The notes below the pieces were generated by a model. It was not told where the DNA came from, did not search any database, and saw only the letters and a list, made by a program, of their open reading frames with translations. From positions 62,001 through 126,000 of the forward strand of contig NZ_CP060394.1 in assembly GCF_014274465.1 (NCBI RefSeq): a stretch of 64,000 nt of DNA, read 5' to 3'. Position 1 is the first letter of the stretch. Each line of letters opens with the position of its first letter. This DNA is from Alloacidobacterium dinghuense. Lineage in GTDB: Bacteria; Acidobacteriota; Terriglobia; Terriglobales; Acidobacteriaceae. This document shows positions 25,999 to 34,628 of the stretch, piece after piece. The position numbers and the translations under genes were made by a program.

Positions 25999-26985
25999 TC
26001 ACTCCCGGTCGCTGCCGTAGATAGGAATCTGCTGCTCCATCTTGTATACCAGACCTGCAGCGCGCGCCGCATAGTCGCTGTCGGAATACTTCGTCTGGAC
26101 GCGCCCAGCGAGGTCCTTGGCTCGTGCTCGCGCTTCCTCTGACTTTTTATCTTCATTGTCCGATTGAAACATGTCGCCAGCCGAAGCCTCCCGCCACGCT
26201 GCCTGATAGAGAGCCTGCGCTGCTTTGGGTGAGTTCGGATGATCGTCGGCATATTTTGTATAAATCTCAGCTTCTTTTTCCGGGCACTTCTCGGAGCCTT
26301 GCCAGTCGCCGCAAATCTTGTTGTCGATCATCTCGAACGCGGCAAGGTCTGCCCACTTTGTCTGAGGGTAGAGCTTCTGGATCTTTTTCATCTCGGTCTC
26401 GTCCATCTGCTCGCGCAGGTAGTTTTCTTTTTCGTGGGCCGAGGGTCGTGAGAAGGCGTCCTCTTTCTGCAGTTGCCAGCGAATGTCGGCAGCCCGCCAC
26501 ATCGCCTCTGCCGCGCGTGGCGACTGTGGGAAAAGGTCTACCACCATGCGATAGAGACGGCGAGCACTCTGCGCCGCATCTGGCGGCGGATGTGACTGGC
26601 TTGCCAGAATCTCTGTGCTCACTGCCTCGCCAAACAGGATCTCGTCGCCCTTCGGAGTGTCTGCAGTGACTACGCCCTTGTCGATAATCCAGCCTGAAAT
26701 CGGCTGGGCATTCGTCTCATTCCCGAAAACCGGAGCGTCGGATGAAGTGACGACTTCTACATCGGTATTGGCGAACACGCGCAGCCACTTTCCGCTGTGT
26801 TCCGCAATCACAAGCTCGCGGCCCGGCGTAATCGAACTCACTCTGTTCGCCGATTCATCTGCCTGTACATAAAGATTTGCAATGTGGACAACTGTGCCTT
26901 TGGCGCCATGCGGCACGTTCTTTTGAGCGATCGCCAGCGGGACCATCAAAAGAAAGACAGAGAAAGCAAGCAATTGTTTTCGCAT
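25999..26985 (-). CDS. secreted SH3-like/TPR protein
   Basis: The 328-residue protein has a signal peptide (MRKQLLAFSVFLLMVPLAIA), then a bacterial SH3-like domain (VVHIANLYVQADESANRVSSITPGRE, about 30-85). A tetratricopeptide-like helical region has repeated alanine/tyrosine pairs (SPRAAEAMWRAADIRW, SPKAAQALYQAAWREA, YAARAAGLVYKME), similar to outer-membrane assembly TPRs. The start at 26985 begins the signal peptide; a coupled ATG at 27042 overlapping the previous stop is possible. It may bind envelope proteins or peptidoglycan; this is inference. A terminator follows. Confidence 0.72.
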   Translation of the reverse strand: MRKQLLAFSVFLLMVPLAIAQKNVPHGAKGTVVHIANLYVQADESANRVSSITPGRELVIAEHSGKWLRVFANTDVEVVTSSDAPVFGNETNAQPISGWIIDKGVVTADTPKGDEILFGEAVSTEILASQSHPPPDAAQSARRLYRMVVDLFPQSPRAAEAMWRAADIRWQLQKEDAFSRPSAHEKENYLREQMDETEMKKIQKLYPQTKWADLAAFEMIDNKICGDWQGSEKCPEKEAEIYTKYADDHPNSPKAAQALYQAAWREASAGDMFQSDNEDKKSEEARARAKDLAGRVQTKYSDSDYAARAAGLVYKMEQQIPIYGSDRE

Positions 26986-27035
26986 CACACTGGTCTGACG
27001 GATTCCGCCACTCATCGGTTTAACCCCGCTTCTTT

Positions 27036-27422
27036 CTAGCATGTCAGCCGATCAAAGAGCCTGTCGAGGGCTTCCTGCGGACTGCCGGTGCAGATGCCGC
27101 TGTGTACCGCCGACACCTGAATCATCGTGCTCCGCGGCGATACCAGCCAGTGGAAGCGCTCACGTAGGCTCAGTTGGGCAATTGGTCCTGCTGAAGGATC
27201 GCCGGCGGAGACCCTGGGAAATGCTTCGAGATGCTGGCGTACTAGATCAACATCCACTTCCGGCCAGAGTGCCTTCAGGCGTTCGACGTTGACATGCACC
27301 CTGGCAGCGAGAAAGTTCTTTTCCAGGCAGAAGACGAGCACTCCCGCATTGACAAATTCCTCGCGCTCAACGCGGGGTACAACGCGAATCACTGCGTAAT
27401 CAAACGAACTCTGCGCGGACAC
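27036..27422 (-). CDS. DUF3037 protein, partner of HipA-like kinase
   Basis: The 128-residue protein starts with SSFDYAVIRVVPRVEREEFVNAGVLVFC, the DUF3037 signature. It starts at GTG 27422, with AAGGAGG 6 bases upstream, and overlaps the kinase gene by 23 bases. DUF3037 genes are, to my knowledge, commonly found next to HipA-like genes, but no biochemical function has been assigned. Length matches the family. The overlap suggests coordinated production of the two proteins, possibly as a complex. Confidence 0.82.
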   Translation of the reverse strand: MSAQSSFDYAVIRVVPRVEREEFVNAGVLVFCLEKNFLAARVHVNVERLKALWPEVDVDLVRQHLEAFPRVSAGDPSAGPIAQLSLRERFHWLVSPRSTMIQVSAVHSGICTGSPQEALDRLFDRLTC

Positions 27423-28182
27423 GCATTGCCTCCTTCACAAAAATCGACGACGCGGCCAGACGCTCATTCAAGTACTGCGCATAGGCAGCCCGCTTCGCTG
27501 TTGGTGTCGGGATATCGCTTTCCGCTTGAAGCCACGCATCAGGAACGGCTTCGAGGATTGCAGTAAAAACGTCGATATTGAGCGATCGGTGCGCAGCGAC
27601 ATCCGCCGCGTTTAGCTCCGACGCCCAGGTGAGCAGGACATGGCTGAGAATCGCTGTAAACGGTGACTGCGTCATCTGGTTGATGCTTGCCCAGTTGTGG
27701 TGAAAATACAGTGCTGCCCCGTGATCGATAAAGTACAGTTGCCGGTGCCATTTGAGCAGATTTGGGTTGCGCGGTGTGCGGTCGACGTTGGTAACAAACG
27801 CATCAAACCAGACCGCCATTGAGGCCAGCTGTGGGTCGGCAATATCGCCTGCGGCGGGATCAAACATCGTCGATCCAGGTAGATAGTCGAGCGCAAGGTT
27901 CAGCCCCGTGCTGCGCTTCAGCAGGTCGCGAATCTCGGCATCCGGCTCATTGCGCCCGAGCAAAGGATCTACCTCTACGAAGACCAGTTCCGGTACCTTT
28001 AAGCCCAGTGCCCGGCCGATTTCCCCGGCAACCAACTCAGCAAGCAATGCGAGCTGTCCCTGCCCGGCTCCTCTAAATTTCACAACATATAAGCCCAGAT
28101 CATCGGCTTCGATAATTGCCGGCAACGAACCGCCCTCCCGTAAGGGAGTTACATACCTGGTTGCTCGGACGGTGCGAAGCAT
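27400..28182 (-). CDS. HipA-like kinase (HipA_2 type)
   Basis: The 260-residue protein resembles a stand-alone HipA-family kinase fold. Seen motifs are VVKFRG with Lys35 (ATP-binding), the catalytic loop TNVDRTPRNPNLL with Asp134 and Asn139/141, and the metal-binding FIDHGAAL with Asp153. These are the HipA equivalents of the VAIK, HRD and DFG elements. The N-terminal HipA extension and an adjacent HipB-type helix-turn-helix antitoxin are absent, so it is not a classical HipBA. ATG 28182 is chosen; a TTG at 28191, adjacent to the previous stop, is possible. Targets are unknown. Confidence 0.8.
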   Translation of the reverse strand: MLRTVRATRYVTPLREGGSLPAIIEADDLGLYVVKFRGAGQGQLALLAELVAGEIGRALGLKVPELVFVEVDPLLGRNEPDAEIRDLLKRSTGLNLALDYLPGSTMFDPAAGDIADPQLASMAVWFDAFVTNVDRTPRNPNLLKWHRQLYFIDHGAALYFHHNWASINQMTQSPFTAILSHVLLTWASELNAADVAAHRSLNIDVFTAILEAVPDAWLQAESDIPTPTAKRAAYAQYLNERLAASSIFVKEAMRVRAEFV

Positions 28183-28191
28183 TGACTTCAA

Positions 28192-29157
28192 TTAAACCGT
28201 GCAAACCACTCGGCGCAGTACTTCAGGCTCTACATTTCCGCCGCTCATCACAACAACGGCATTGCGGAAGGGAAGCAGTTGCTCGAGATGAAAAAGTACC
28301 GCCGCGGCTGTCACCGCACCGCTTGGTTCCGGTGTTAAGCGCGCTTGATAGAGCAGTGTTCGCATCGCTTCAACGATCTCGTTTTCCGCGACTGTAATGA
28401 TGTCATCAACATAAGCGCGCACATGCTCAAAGTTCAGCTCGCCGAGGCTCTGCGTCCGCAGCCCGTCAGCCATCGTCCGAGTAGTCATCTCCGCCGGCCA
28501 ACTTACCAGCTTGCCGCCGCGGAAACTTTCCTGCGCATCAGCAGCCAGTTCCGGTTCGATGCCGAAGACACGAACGTCCGGCTTGATGAGCTTGACCGCA
28601 GTAGCTACGCCGCTCAGCAATCCTCCGCCGCTGACCGGTGAAAGAACCAGATCAATCTCCGGGAGATCTTCAACAATCTCAAGTCCGCATGTTGCTTGCC
28701 CCGCGATGATGGCTCTATCGTCATACGGAGGAACCATCACGTAGCCGAACTTCGCTTCCAGCTCCTCGGCCTTCAATTTGCGCTCCGAACTCGCCGGACC
28801 AACGGTCACGATCTCTGCGCCGAGAGCCGCTGTTGCCTGCTTCTTTACTTCCGGAGCATTCGACGGCATCACGATCACAGCCTTTGCGCCCAGTGCTCGT
28901 GCGGCATATGCCACGCCTTGCGCATGGTTGCCGCTCGAGTAGGTGATGACGCCGCGCTTGCGCTCTTCCTCGCTCAATTGTGCGATTTTGTTATACGCGC
29001 CACGTAGTTTGAAGCTGCCGATCGGCTGTAAGCCTTCGGCTTTCACATAAATGTTTCCTGTCGAACCCGGAATCTGTAACCGAACTAGTGGCGTATGCAG
29101 TGCTATGCCGCGAATACGTTCCTGTGCGTCGCGAATTTCCTTATAAGAAACGAGCAA
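28192..29157 (-). CDS. threonine/serine dehydratase-like PLP enzyme
   Basis: The 321-residue fold-type II PLP enzyme has PIGSFKLRGAYN with the Schiff-base lysine, SSGNHAQGVAYAA for the substrate loop, and SGGGLLSG for the phosphate-binding glycine loop. It lacks the C-terminal ACT-like regulatory domain of biosynthetic IlvA, so it resembles catabolic threonine dehydratase or serine racemase. It would make 2-oxobutyrate or pyruvate plus ammonia. The start is TTG 29157 with GGAG 7 bases upstream. It abuts the HipA-like gene. Confidence 0.85.
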   Translation of the reverse strand: MLVSYKEIRDAQERIRGIALHTPLVRLQIPGSTGNIYVKAEGLQPIGSFKLRGAYNKIAQLSEEERKRGVITYSSGNHAQGVAYAARALGAKAVIVMPSNAPEVKKQATAALGAEIVTVGPASSERKLKAEELEAKFGYVMVPPYDDRAIIAGQATCGLEIVEDLPEIDLVLSPVSGGGLLSGVATAVKLIKPDVRVFGIEPELAADAQESFRGGKLVSWPAEMTTRTMADGLRTQSLGELNFEHVRAYVDDIITVAENEIVEAMRTLLYQARLTPEPSGAVTAAAVLFHLEQLLPFRNAVVVMSGGNVEPEVLRRVVCTV

Positions 29158-29178
29158 ATTGAAACTCCAAGTAACGGC

Positions 29179-29688
29179 TTAAGGAAGATACTTTTGCGGA
29201 ATGGGCGTATCGGAGGTTTCTGCCTGCCATGCGATTTCTACAGCCTTCCACTCTGTACCGTTGAACGCGGCCTGGATGCTGTTGATGCCACGCACTTCTA
29301 CTTTGCCGTCTGGTGTGGGGCGTATCTCATACGTGCTCCACAGATGAGCCAAATTGTCGTACACCTCGGTTGAGTACTTGATCTGATGCTCGTAAAAGGG
29401 CTCGCTGCCACGCGCCTTCACTCTGTTGATCCAGTCGTCAACCGTTAAGATTCGCGCCGCAATGCTTCCATCCTTGGCCTTTGCGATCGGAATCAGGCGG
29501 CCGTCGGAGACGAAGAGCTGCCGCATGCACGTCCTATCCTTGTCACCGGGACCGCTTACGGCATCATCGATCGCTTTGATTAATTCATCGATCGTTTTTG
29601 TTGAGGGACAGGTTGTTGCTGTTTGCGCGTGCGAAAACGGCGCGTAGAGCAACGTGCAGGCAGCAACCAGTAGTAATTTTGTACGCAT
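29179..29688 (-). CDS. secreted NTF2-like protein, unknown
   Basis: The 169-residue protein has a signal peptide (MRTKLLLVAACTLLYAPFSHA, cleaved before QTA) and a mature part of the SnoaL/NTF2-like cone fold (TIDELIKAIDDAVSG, LFVSDGRLIPI, VDDWINRVKARG, LWSTYEIRPTPDGKVEVRGINSIQ). Two cysteines at about 27 and 54 may form a disulfide. No catalytic residues can be assigned. It sits between RNase J (9 bases) and the dehydratase gene, in the same run. Confidence 0.68.
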   Translation of the reverse strand: MRTKLLLVAACTLLYAPFSHAQTATTCPSTKTIDELIKAIDDAVSGPGDKDRTCMRQLFVSDGRLIPIAKAKDGSIAARILTVDDWINRVKARGSEPFYEHQIKYSTEVYDNLAHLWSTYEIRPTPDGKVEVRGINSIQAAFNGTEWKAVEIAWQAETSDTPIPQKYLP

Positions 29689-29697
29689 CGTCGCTCC

Positions 29698-31359
29698 TCA
29701 AATCTCAAGAATTACCGGCATGATCAACGGTCGCCGGCTGGTATTTTTCTGGATATAGCGCTTCAGATCGATGCGGATCTTTTCCTTGATTACTCCGTAA
29801 TCGGCCTTTTCCTCATCGCTCGAATTTTCGAGCGTCTGGCTGACGACATTGCGCGCCGCTTCCATCAACTCCTGATCGGCTCCCACAAAACCACGGCTTA
29901 CAATCTCCGGCAGGCGCTCTACTTTGCCGCTGAGTTTGTTGATAGTGAGAATCGGCAGCACAAATCCGTCTTCGCTCAGATGGCGTCGGTCGCGGATGAC
30001 GAGGTCTTCGACCACATCGGCAGTTGATCCAGAGTCGATGCAGACGCGCCCCGCAGTAATTTTCCCAGTTTTGCGCGCATCATCCTGATCGAGTTCGAGA
30101 ACGTCGCCGTTCTCAATCACCAGTGCAAGATCGACAACGCCCATGTTCTGCGCCATCTCGGCGTGCTTCTTCAGATGTCTGTAATCTCCATGCACCGGGA
30201 TAAAAAACTTTGGCCGCAGGAGATTGATCATCAACCGCTGCTCTTCCTGGCTGGCGTGCCCGCTCACGTGAATCAGGCCTGAAGCGCCATCGTCGAAGAT
30301 GACATGTGCATCGCGCCGATACAGGTGATCGATGACTCGGAAGATGCTTTTCTCGTTACCGGGAATCACACGCGAACTAAGCACTACCGTATCGCCGGGG
30401 AGAATGCGTGCATGTTTGTGGTTATCAACAGCGGCGCGGCTTAACGCGCTCATTGGCTCCCCCTGCGTGCCGCTGATCAGGATCATCACTTCCTCGGGGT
30501 CGTAATCGGCAATTTGGCCCGGATGGATGATGATGCCCGGAGGCACCTCGAGGTATCCAAGATCCTGAGCAATCTCGGATGATTCGACCATCGACCTTCC
30601 GACAATTGCGACCTTGCGTCCGTGCGTGTGTGCCAGGTCGATGGCGATGCGAATGCGGTAGATTGACGACGAAAAGCAACTAAAGAAAAGTTTTTTCTTT
30701 GTGCGCGAAAACAGCTCGTCAAGGCGCGGCTTCACCGACCACTCGCTCGGCGTGTACCCGGGACGGTCCACATTCGTCGAATCCTGCAGCAAGGCGAGAA
30801 CACCGCGTTGGCCGTATTCCGCAAATTTATGGAGGTCGAAGGCCTTGCTGTCTGGTGGGGAAAGATCGATCTTGAAGTCGCCTGTGTGAACGATGACGCC
30901 AACCGGCGTATCAATCGCGAGCGCGACACAGTCCACCAGGCTGTGGGTTACGCGGATCGGCTCGATGGTGAAAGGTCCAAGCGAGAACTTCGACCCGGGC
31001 GCGATCTCGATCAGTTCTGTGTCATCGAGCAGCTTGTGTTCTTCGAGCTTGCCTTCGACATAGGCAAGCGTAAACTCCGTACCATATACGGGGACGTTCA
31101 ACTCGGAGAGGATCCAGGGCAGCCCCCCAATGTGATCTTCGTGTCCGTGTGTGAGCACGATGCCGCGCACATGCTCGCGGTTCTCTACGAGGTATGTGAT
31201 ATCAGGAACGACGATATCAACGCCCAACAACTCGGACTCGGGGAACATGAGACCGGCATCGATGACAATGATGTCGTCTTTGTAGCGGATGGCGAGACAG
31301 TTCATGCCGAACTCGCCTAATCCGCCCAGCGGAATAATTTGCAGTTTTGCGTCGGCCAT
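29698..31359 (-). CDS. rnj: ribonuclease J
   Basis: The 553-residue metallo-beta-lactamase/beta-CASP nuclease has the zinc motif THGHEDHIGGLPW, VIHTGDFKID, an LLQDSTNV element, and beta-CASP GTQGEPMSALSR. HVSGHASQEE and FIPVHGDYRHL are the RNase J signature. Members have 5'-3' exonuclease and endonuclease activity in mRNA decay and rRNA maturation in the cytosol. It follows dapD by 66 bases on the same strand. Length and motifs match RNase J, so confidence is high. Confidence 0.95.
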   Translation of the reverse strand: MADAKLQIIPLGGLGEFGMNCLAIRYKDDIIVIDAGLMFPESELLGVDIVVPDITYLVENREHVRGIVLTHGHEDHIGGLPWILSELNVPVYGTEFTLAYVEGKLEEHKLLDDTELIEIAPGSKFSLGPFTIEPIRVTHSLVDCVALAIDTPVGVIVHTGDFKIDLSPPDSKAFDLHKFAEYGQRGVLALLQDSTNVDRPGYTPSEWSVKPRLDELFSRTKKKLFFSCFSSSIYRIRIAIDLAHTHGRKVAIVGRSMVESSEIAQDLGYLEVPPGIIIHPGQIADYDPEEVMILISGTQGEPMSALSRAAVDNHKHARILPGDTVVLSSRVIPGNEKSIFRVIDHLYRRDAHVIFDDGASGLIHVSGHASQEEQRLMINLLRPKFFIPVHGDYRHLKKHAEMAQNMGVVDLALVIENGDVLELDQDDARKTGKITAGRVCIDSGSTADVVEDLVIRDRRHLSEDGFVLPILTINKLSGKVERLPEIVSRGFVGADQELMEAARNVVSQTLENSSDEEKADYGVIKEKIRIDLKRYIQKNTSRRPLIMPVILEI

Positions 31360-31425
31360 ATTTCTTAGGTGGAATATCTGATGCTAGCAGGTACGGAGCC
31401 TGCGCAAAAGCCGTGGCAATTTCGA

Positions 31426-32259
31426 CTACCGCAGCAAGTCTTCCAAAGCCAGACTTAGCTCGGTTTTCTCATCCCTGTACTTCACGATGATCGGCGTGTA
31501 TACGCTTAGGTTCCACTCCTGTCCTTTCCCCTTTGAAACAGCCCGGGCACCCGGCACCACTACAGCACCTTCCGGAATGATCAGCGGCATTTCGCCATCT
31601 GCCCGTAGTACGCTGCCGTGCACCACGTCATAAACAGGCGTGCCACGCGTCAAGACCGTCCCGGCGGCCAATACCGCGCGTTTACGGACAATTGTTCCCT
31701 CATATACACCGCAGTTGCCGCCAACCAACACATCGTCTTCCAGAATCACGGGACTGGCGTTGATTGGCTCGAGGACACCGCCCACCTGCGCCGCCGCGCT
31801 CAGGTGGACACGCCTGCCGATTTGAGCGCAGCTACCGACGAGCGCGTGCGAATCGACCATCGTGCCCTCATCGATATATGCCCCCACATTCACATACATT
31901 GGAGGCATGCACACGACGGATTTCGCCAGATACGCCCCTGCACGAACAGACGAGCCGCCTGGCACGATCCGTATGCCTTGCTCAGGCACAAACTTCCGCG
32001 GGGGGTAGGTGTGCTTATCGACAAAAGATAGGTCAGTGCCGGAAGCCGCTAGCTGCCCCAGCCGAAATCCCAGCAAGATGCCCTGCTTGACCCATGCATT
32101 CACGCGCCAACCTGTCGGAGAAGCGGAATCTGGCTCGGCCGAGCGAATCGTGCCATTTTCAAGGGCCTCCCGAAGCTCTGTGAAAGCAGCCATGGACATG
32201 GCGGAATCTGTTGTGGAGTCAGAGAACGAGCGCTCGATACGGCTTTTCAGGTCAGTCAT
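31426..32259 (-). CDS. dapD: tetrahydrodipicolinate N-succinyltransferase
   Basis: The 277-residue enzyme transfers succinyl from succinyl-CoA to tetrahydrodipicolinate in the succinylase branch of meso-diaminopimelate synthesis. The sequence shows the left-handed beta-helix hexapeptide pattern ([30 protein letters not shown]) and the C-terminal sheet of DapD. The N-terminal helical domain is present. It is in the lysine gene run and starts 23 bases after the preceding secreted-protein gene. Confidence 0.95.
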   Translation of the reverse strand: MTDLKSRIERSFSDSTTDSAMSMAAFTELREALENGTIRSAEPDSASPTGWRVNAWVKQGILLGFRLGQLAASGTDLSFVDKHTYPPRKFVPEQGIRIVPGGSSVRAGAYLAKSVVCMPPMYVNVGAYIDEGTMVDSHALVGSCAQIGRRVHLSAAAQVGGVLEPINASPVILEDDVLVGGNCGVYEGTIVRKRAVLAAGTVLTRGTPVYDVVHGSVLRADGEMPLIIPEGAVVVPGARAVSKGKGQEWNLSVYTPIIVKYRDEKTELSLALEDLLR

Positions 32260-32282
32260 TGTTCATGTCTGAGTATAGTGTG

Positions 32283-32957
32283 TTATTTACCCTGAGCTTC
32301 CTCGTTGCCGTACGCTAAAAGGCGTGCGCAGTCCGGCGGGCAATCCATCCGCAGGTAATGGCGCTTTGATTCCCGGTAGCAGGCGAGCCCTGTCTGTGTA
32401 GAGGAGAGGTGTGTCAACAAAATCAAGTCAGGATATTCTGAGCTGGCATGAGGAAGCACTCCCACACCCCACGCGCCGCCTGCGCTGGTTCCCAGTTCCT
32501 CTTGCCAAGGGACCAACGACTGAGCGCTGGTTTTGCCACCGGCATGCGTGGCACGGACAATCCATACGGGGCAATTGTCGTCGGTGCCGCACATCGTATT
32601 TGAGTGATACCGGATCAACAACAGTTCTTCCGCCGGTGTGGCTCCAGGCACCACTTTGAACTCGAGGTGTCGGTCGAAATAGTTGCGGTAAGCGGCGTGG
32701 CCATAGTCTGTGCTCGCTATGTCGAGCTCAGCCATTTCCGCGATGTCATCGCCCAGAGCGTGCAAAACCTTCCTTTGATCTTCCTTCGGAAGATCTGAAA
32801 AAGGTGCGGCATCCTTCAGAGATTGGATCTTTATCGGACAAACAGGAGCGCTGCTTTGTGGCCGTGCTGAAGATCCTGCAAAAGAGAAAAACAGAGCAAA
32901 AAGAGCAGGCAGAACCATGCGATCAAGACGGCTCCGCAACTCCAGAATCCTCGCCAC
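32283..32957 (-). CDS. secreted protein of unknown function in dap operon
   Basis: The 224-residue protein starts at GTG 32957, immediately after the dapA stop and with AGGA 8 bases upstream; a downstream ATG at 32918 would also make a signal peptide (MVLPALFALFFSFAGSSA). Four or more cysteines (SAPVCPIK, TMCGTDDNCPVW, GLACYRES, MDCPPDCARL) suggest disulfide bonds in the periplasm. I do not recognise the family. Its tight position between dapA and dapD makes cotranscription likely but does not reveal function. Confidence 0.7.
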   Translation of the reverse strand: MARILELRSRLDRMVLPALFALFFSFAGSSARPQSSAPVCPIKIQSLKDAAPFSDLPKEDQRKVLHALGDDIAEMAELDIASTDYGHAAYRNYFDRHLEFKVVPGATPAEELLLIRYHSNTMCGTDDNCPVWIVRATHAGGKTSAQSLVPWQEELGTSAGGAWGVGVLPHASSEYPDLILLTHLSSTQTGLACYRESKRHYLRMDCPPDCARLLAYGNEEAQGK

Positions 32958-33881
32958 CTAGAACATCCTGTAGTGGCCTTCTTCACGCGGAGCGTGCACG
33001 AGCAGCCCTAATTCTCCCACCAGGCGTTCCAGTCGAGAACGCGTTGCCTGCGAAACAGGAACCATGGGCAGTCGGTAATGCTCTTCAATATGCCCCATCA
33101 TGGCCATCACAGCCTTCACTGGAGAGGGACTGGCCTCCCAGAAATTTGCTTGAATCAACCGGAAATATTTACGGTTGATTTGCCGTGCTTTCGGCCAGTC
33201 GCCTGTCAACGCGGCTTGGACCATCTGCGCCATTTCGGCGGGAATCTCATTCGAAGCCACAGAAACAAGTCCAACGGCTCCGACGCCCAACGCGCCTAGC
33301 GCCATGTTGTCATCGCCTGCATACACGCAGAAACCACGCGGAGCCTGCGTCACGAGTTCGGTGATCTGCGGCAGATTGCCGCTCGACTCCTTCACACCCG
33401 CAATGTTCGGCGCATCCTCAATCAGTCGCAGCACAGTCGCCGGTTCGAGGTTTGTGCCAGTCCGCCCGGGAATGTTGTAGAGCACCACAGGTAACTTTAC
33501 GCTGCTCGCAATGTCCTTGAAGTGCTGATACTGTCCTTCCTGTCCAGGCTTGTTGTAATAGGGATTGGCCGTAAGAATGGCGGTTACACCCGGCACCTGC
33601 GATGCGATACGAGCCCGCTGCACTGCCTCGCGCGTTGCATTGTGTGTGCAGCCCACCCATACGGGCACGCGGTCTGATGCGGCTTCAGTCACAATGCGGA
33701 TCACTCGCAACCATTCCTCGTCGTTCAGCGAGGGCGTTTCGGCCGTCGTTCCGCAAGCGACCAGCCAGTCAATGCCGCTTTCAATCTGCCACTGCACCAG
33801 CGCATAGAGCGCCTGCTCATCAATCGCACCGTCCGCCCGAAATGGGGTGACAAGCGCTGTACCACAGCCAATCAAATCCAT
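32958..33881 (-). CDS. dapA: 4-hydroxy-tetrahydrodipicolinate synthase
   Basis: The 307-residue class I aldolase condenses pyruvate with aspartate semialdehyde. The TIM-barrel signature motifs are CGTTAETPSL, where most family members have GTTGE, YNIPGRTGTNL with the catalytic tyrosine, and GVKESSGNL with the Schiff-base lysine. The C-terminal helical extension is present. It sits in the order asd-lysC-dapB-dapA. The family includes N-acetylneuraminate lyase, but the context strongly supports DapA. Confidence 0.95.
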   Translation of the reverse strand: MDLIGCGTALVTPFRADGAIDEQALYALVQWQIESGIDWLVACGTTAETPSLNDEEWLRVIRIVTEAASDRVPVWVGCTHNATREAVQRARIASQVPGVTAILTANPYYNKPGQEGQYQHFKDIASSVKLPVVLYNIPGRTGTNLEPATVLRLIEDAPNIAGVKESSGNLPQITELVTQAPRGFCVYAGDDNMALGALGVGAVGLVSVASNEIPAEMAQMVQAALTGDWPKARQINRKYFRLIQANFWEASPSPVKAVMAMMGHIEEHYRLPMVPVSQATRSRLERLVGELGLLVHAPREEGHYRMF

Positions 33882-33938
33882 AACTGATCGAGTTTACAAG
33901 ATGAAGCCCAGGCAGTGTCGTGAGTTGAAAGCGAATCG

Positions 33939-34619
33939 CTACAGCTGACTTGCGATTTCACTGAAGTTCCAGGCGCCGATTTTGCCAGCGATCCATTCAG
34001 CAGCACGAACAGCGCCCTCAGCAAAGGCTCGTCGCGAGAAGGCCTCGTGTTTCAATTCGATCAACTCATTCTCGGAACGCGCTTCGAGAATATGGATACC
34101 GGCAACATCCCCCACCCGTTGCGAATCGATCTCGACATTGAGCGCAGGATTCGCTGTTTGCACCGCCTGACGAATCGAGAGCGCGGTTCCCGACGGCGCG
34201 TCTTTCTTGCCAGCGTGGTGAGTCTCGAGAATTCTGAATCGATATGAAGGAACGGCCACTGCCAGTTCACGCGCCAGCCGGTAGAAGGCCTGCACGCCGA
34301 TGGAGAAATTTGCACCATAAAGAAATCCTGCGTCCTTGCGCGCCGCCAGCGAGCGCATATCGTCCAGGTGATCGTACCAGCCGGTCGTTCCAACCACCAT
34401 GCGCGCGCCATTCGCCAGGCACGCCCGCATATTGGAAACTGCAGCTTCCGGCGTCGTAAAGTCGATCACCGCGTCGAAGCCGGTAAGAAAGGGCGGTGTC
34501 AACGCCATGGCGTTGCGATTTTCTTCTTCGCCAAGAACCTGCACTCCGTGGCCGTGCTCACGCGCGACATCGGCGATGACGCGGCCCGTCTTTCCCCGAC
34601 CCAGCACAAGAAAAAGCAT
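33939..34619 (-). CDS. dapB: 4-hydroxy-tetrahydrodipicolinate reductase
   Basis: The 226-residue protein reduces the dapA product with NAD(P)H. The dinucleotide-binding start is MLFLVLGRGKTGRVIADVA. VIDFTTPEA, GTTGW, and ETHHAGKKDAPSGTAL carry the catalytic His and Lys residues of the DapB signature. At 226 residues it is shorter than the typical 240-270, which matches the compact form of some phyla. It lies 9 bases after lysC. Confidence 0.93.
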   Translation of the reverse strand: MLFLVLGRGKTGRVIADVAREHGHGVQVLGEEENRNAMALTPPFLTGFDAVIDFTTPEAAVSNMRACLANGARMVVGTTGWYDHLDDMRSLAARKDAGFLYGANFSIGVQAFYRLARELAVAVPSYRFRILETHHAGKKDAPSGTALSIRQAVQTANPALNVEIDSQRVGDVAGIHILEARSENELIELKHEAFSRRAFAEGAVRAAEWIAGKIGAWNFSEIASQL

Positions 34620-34628
34620 GGACTTACC

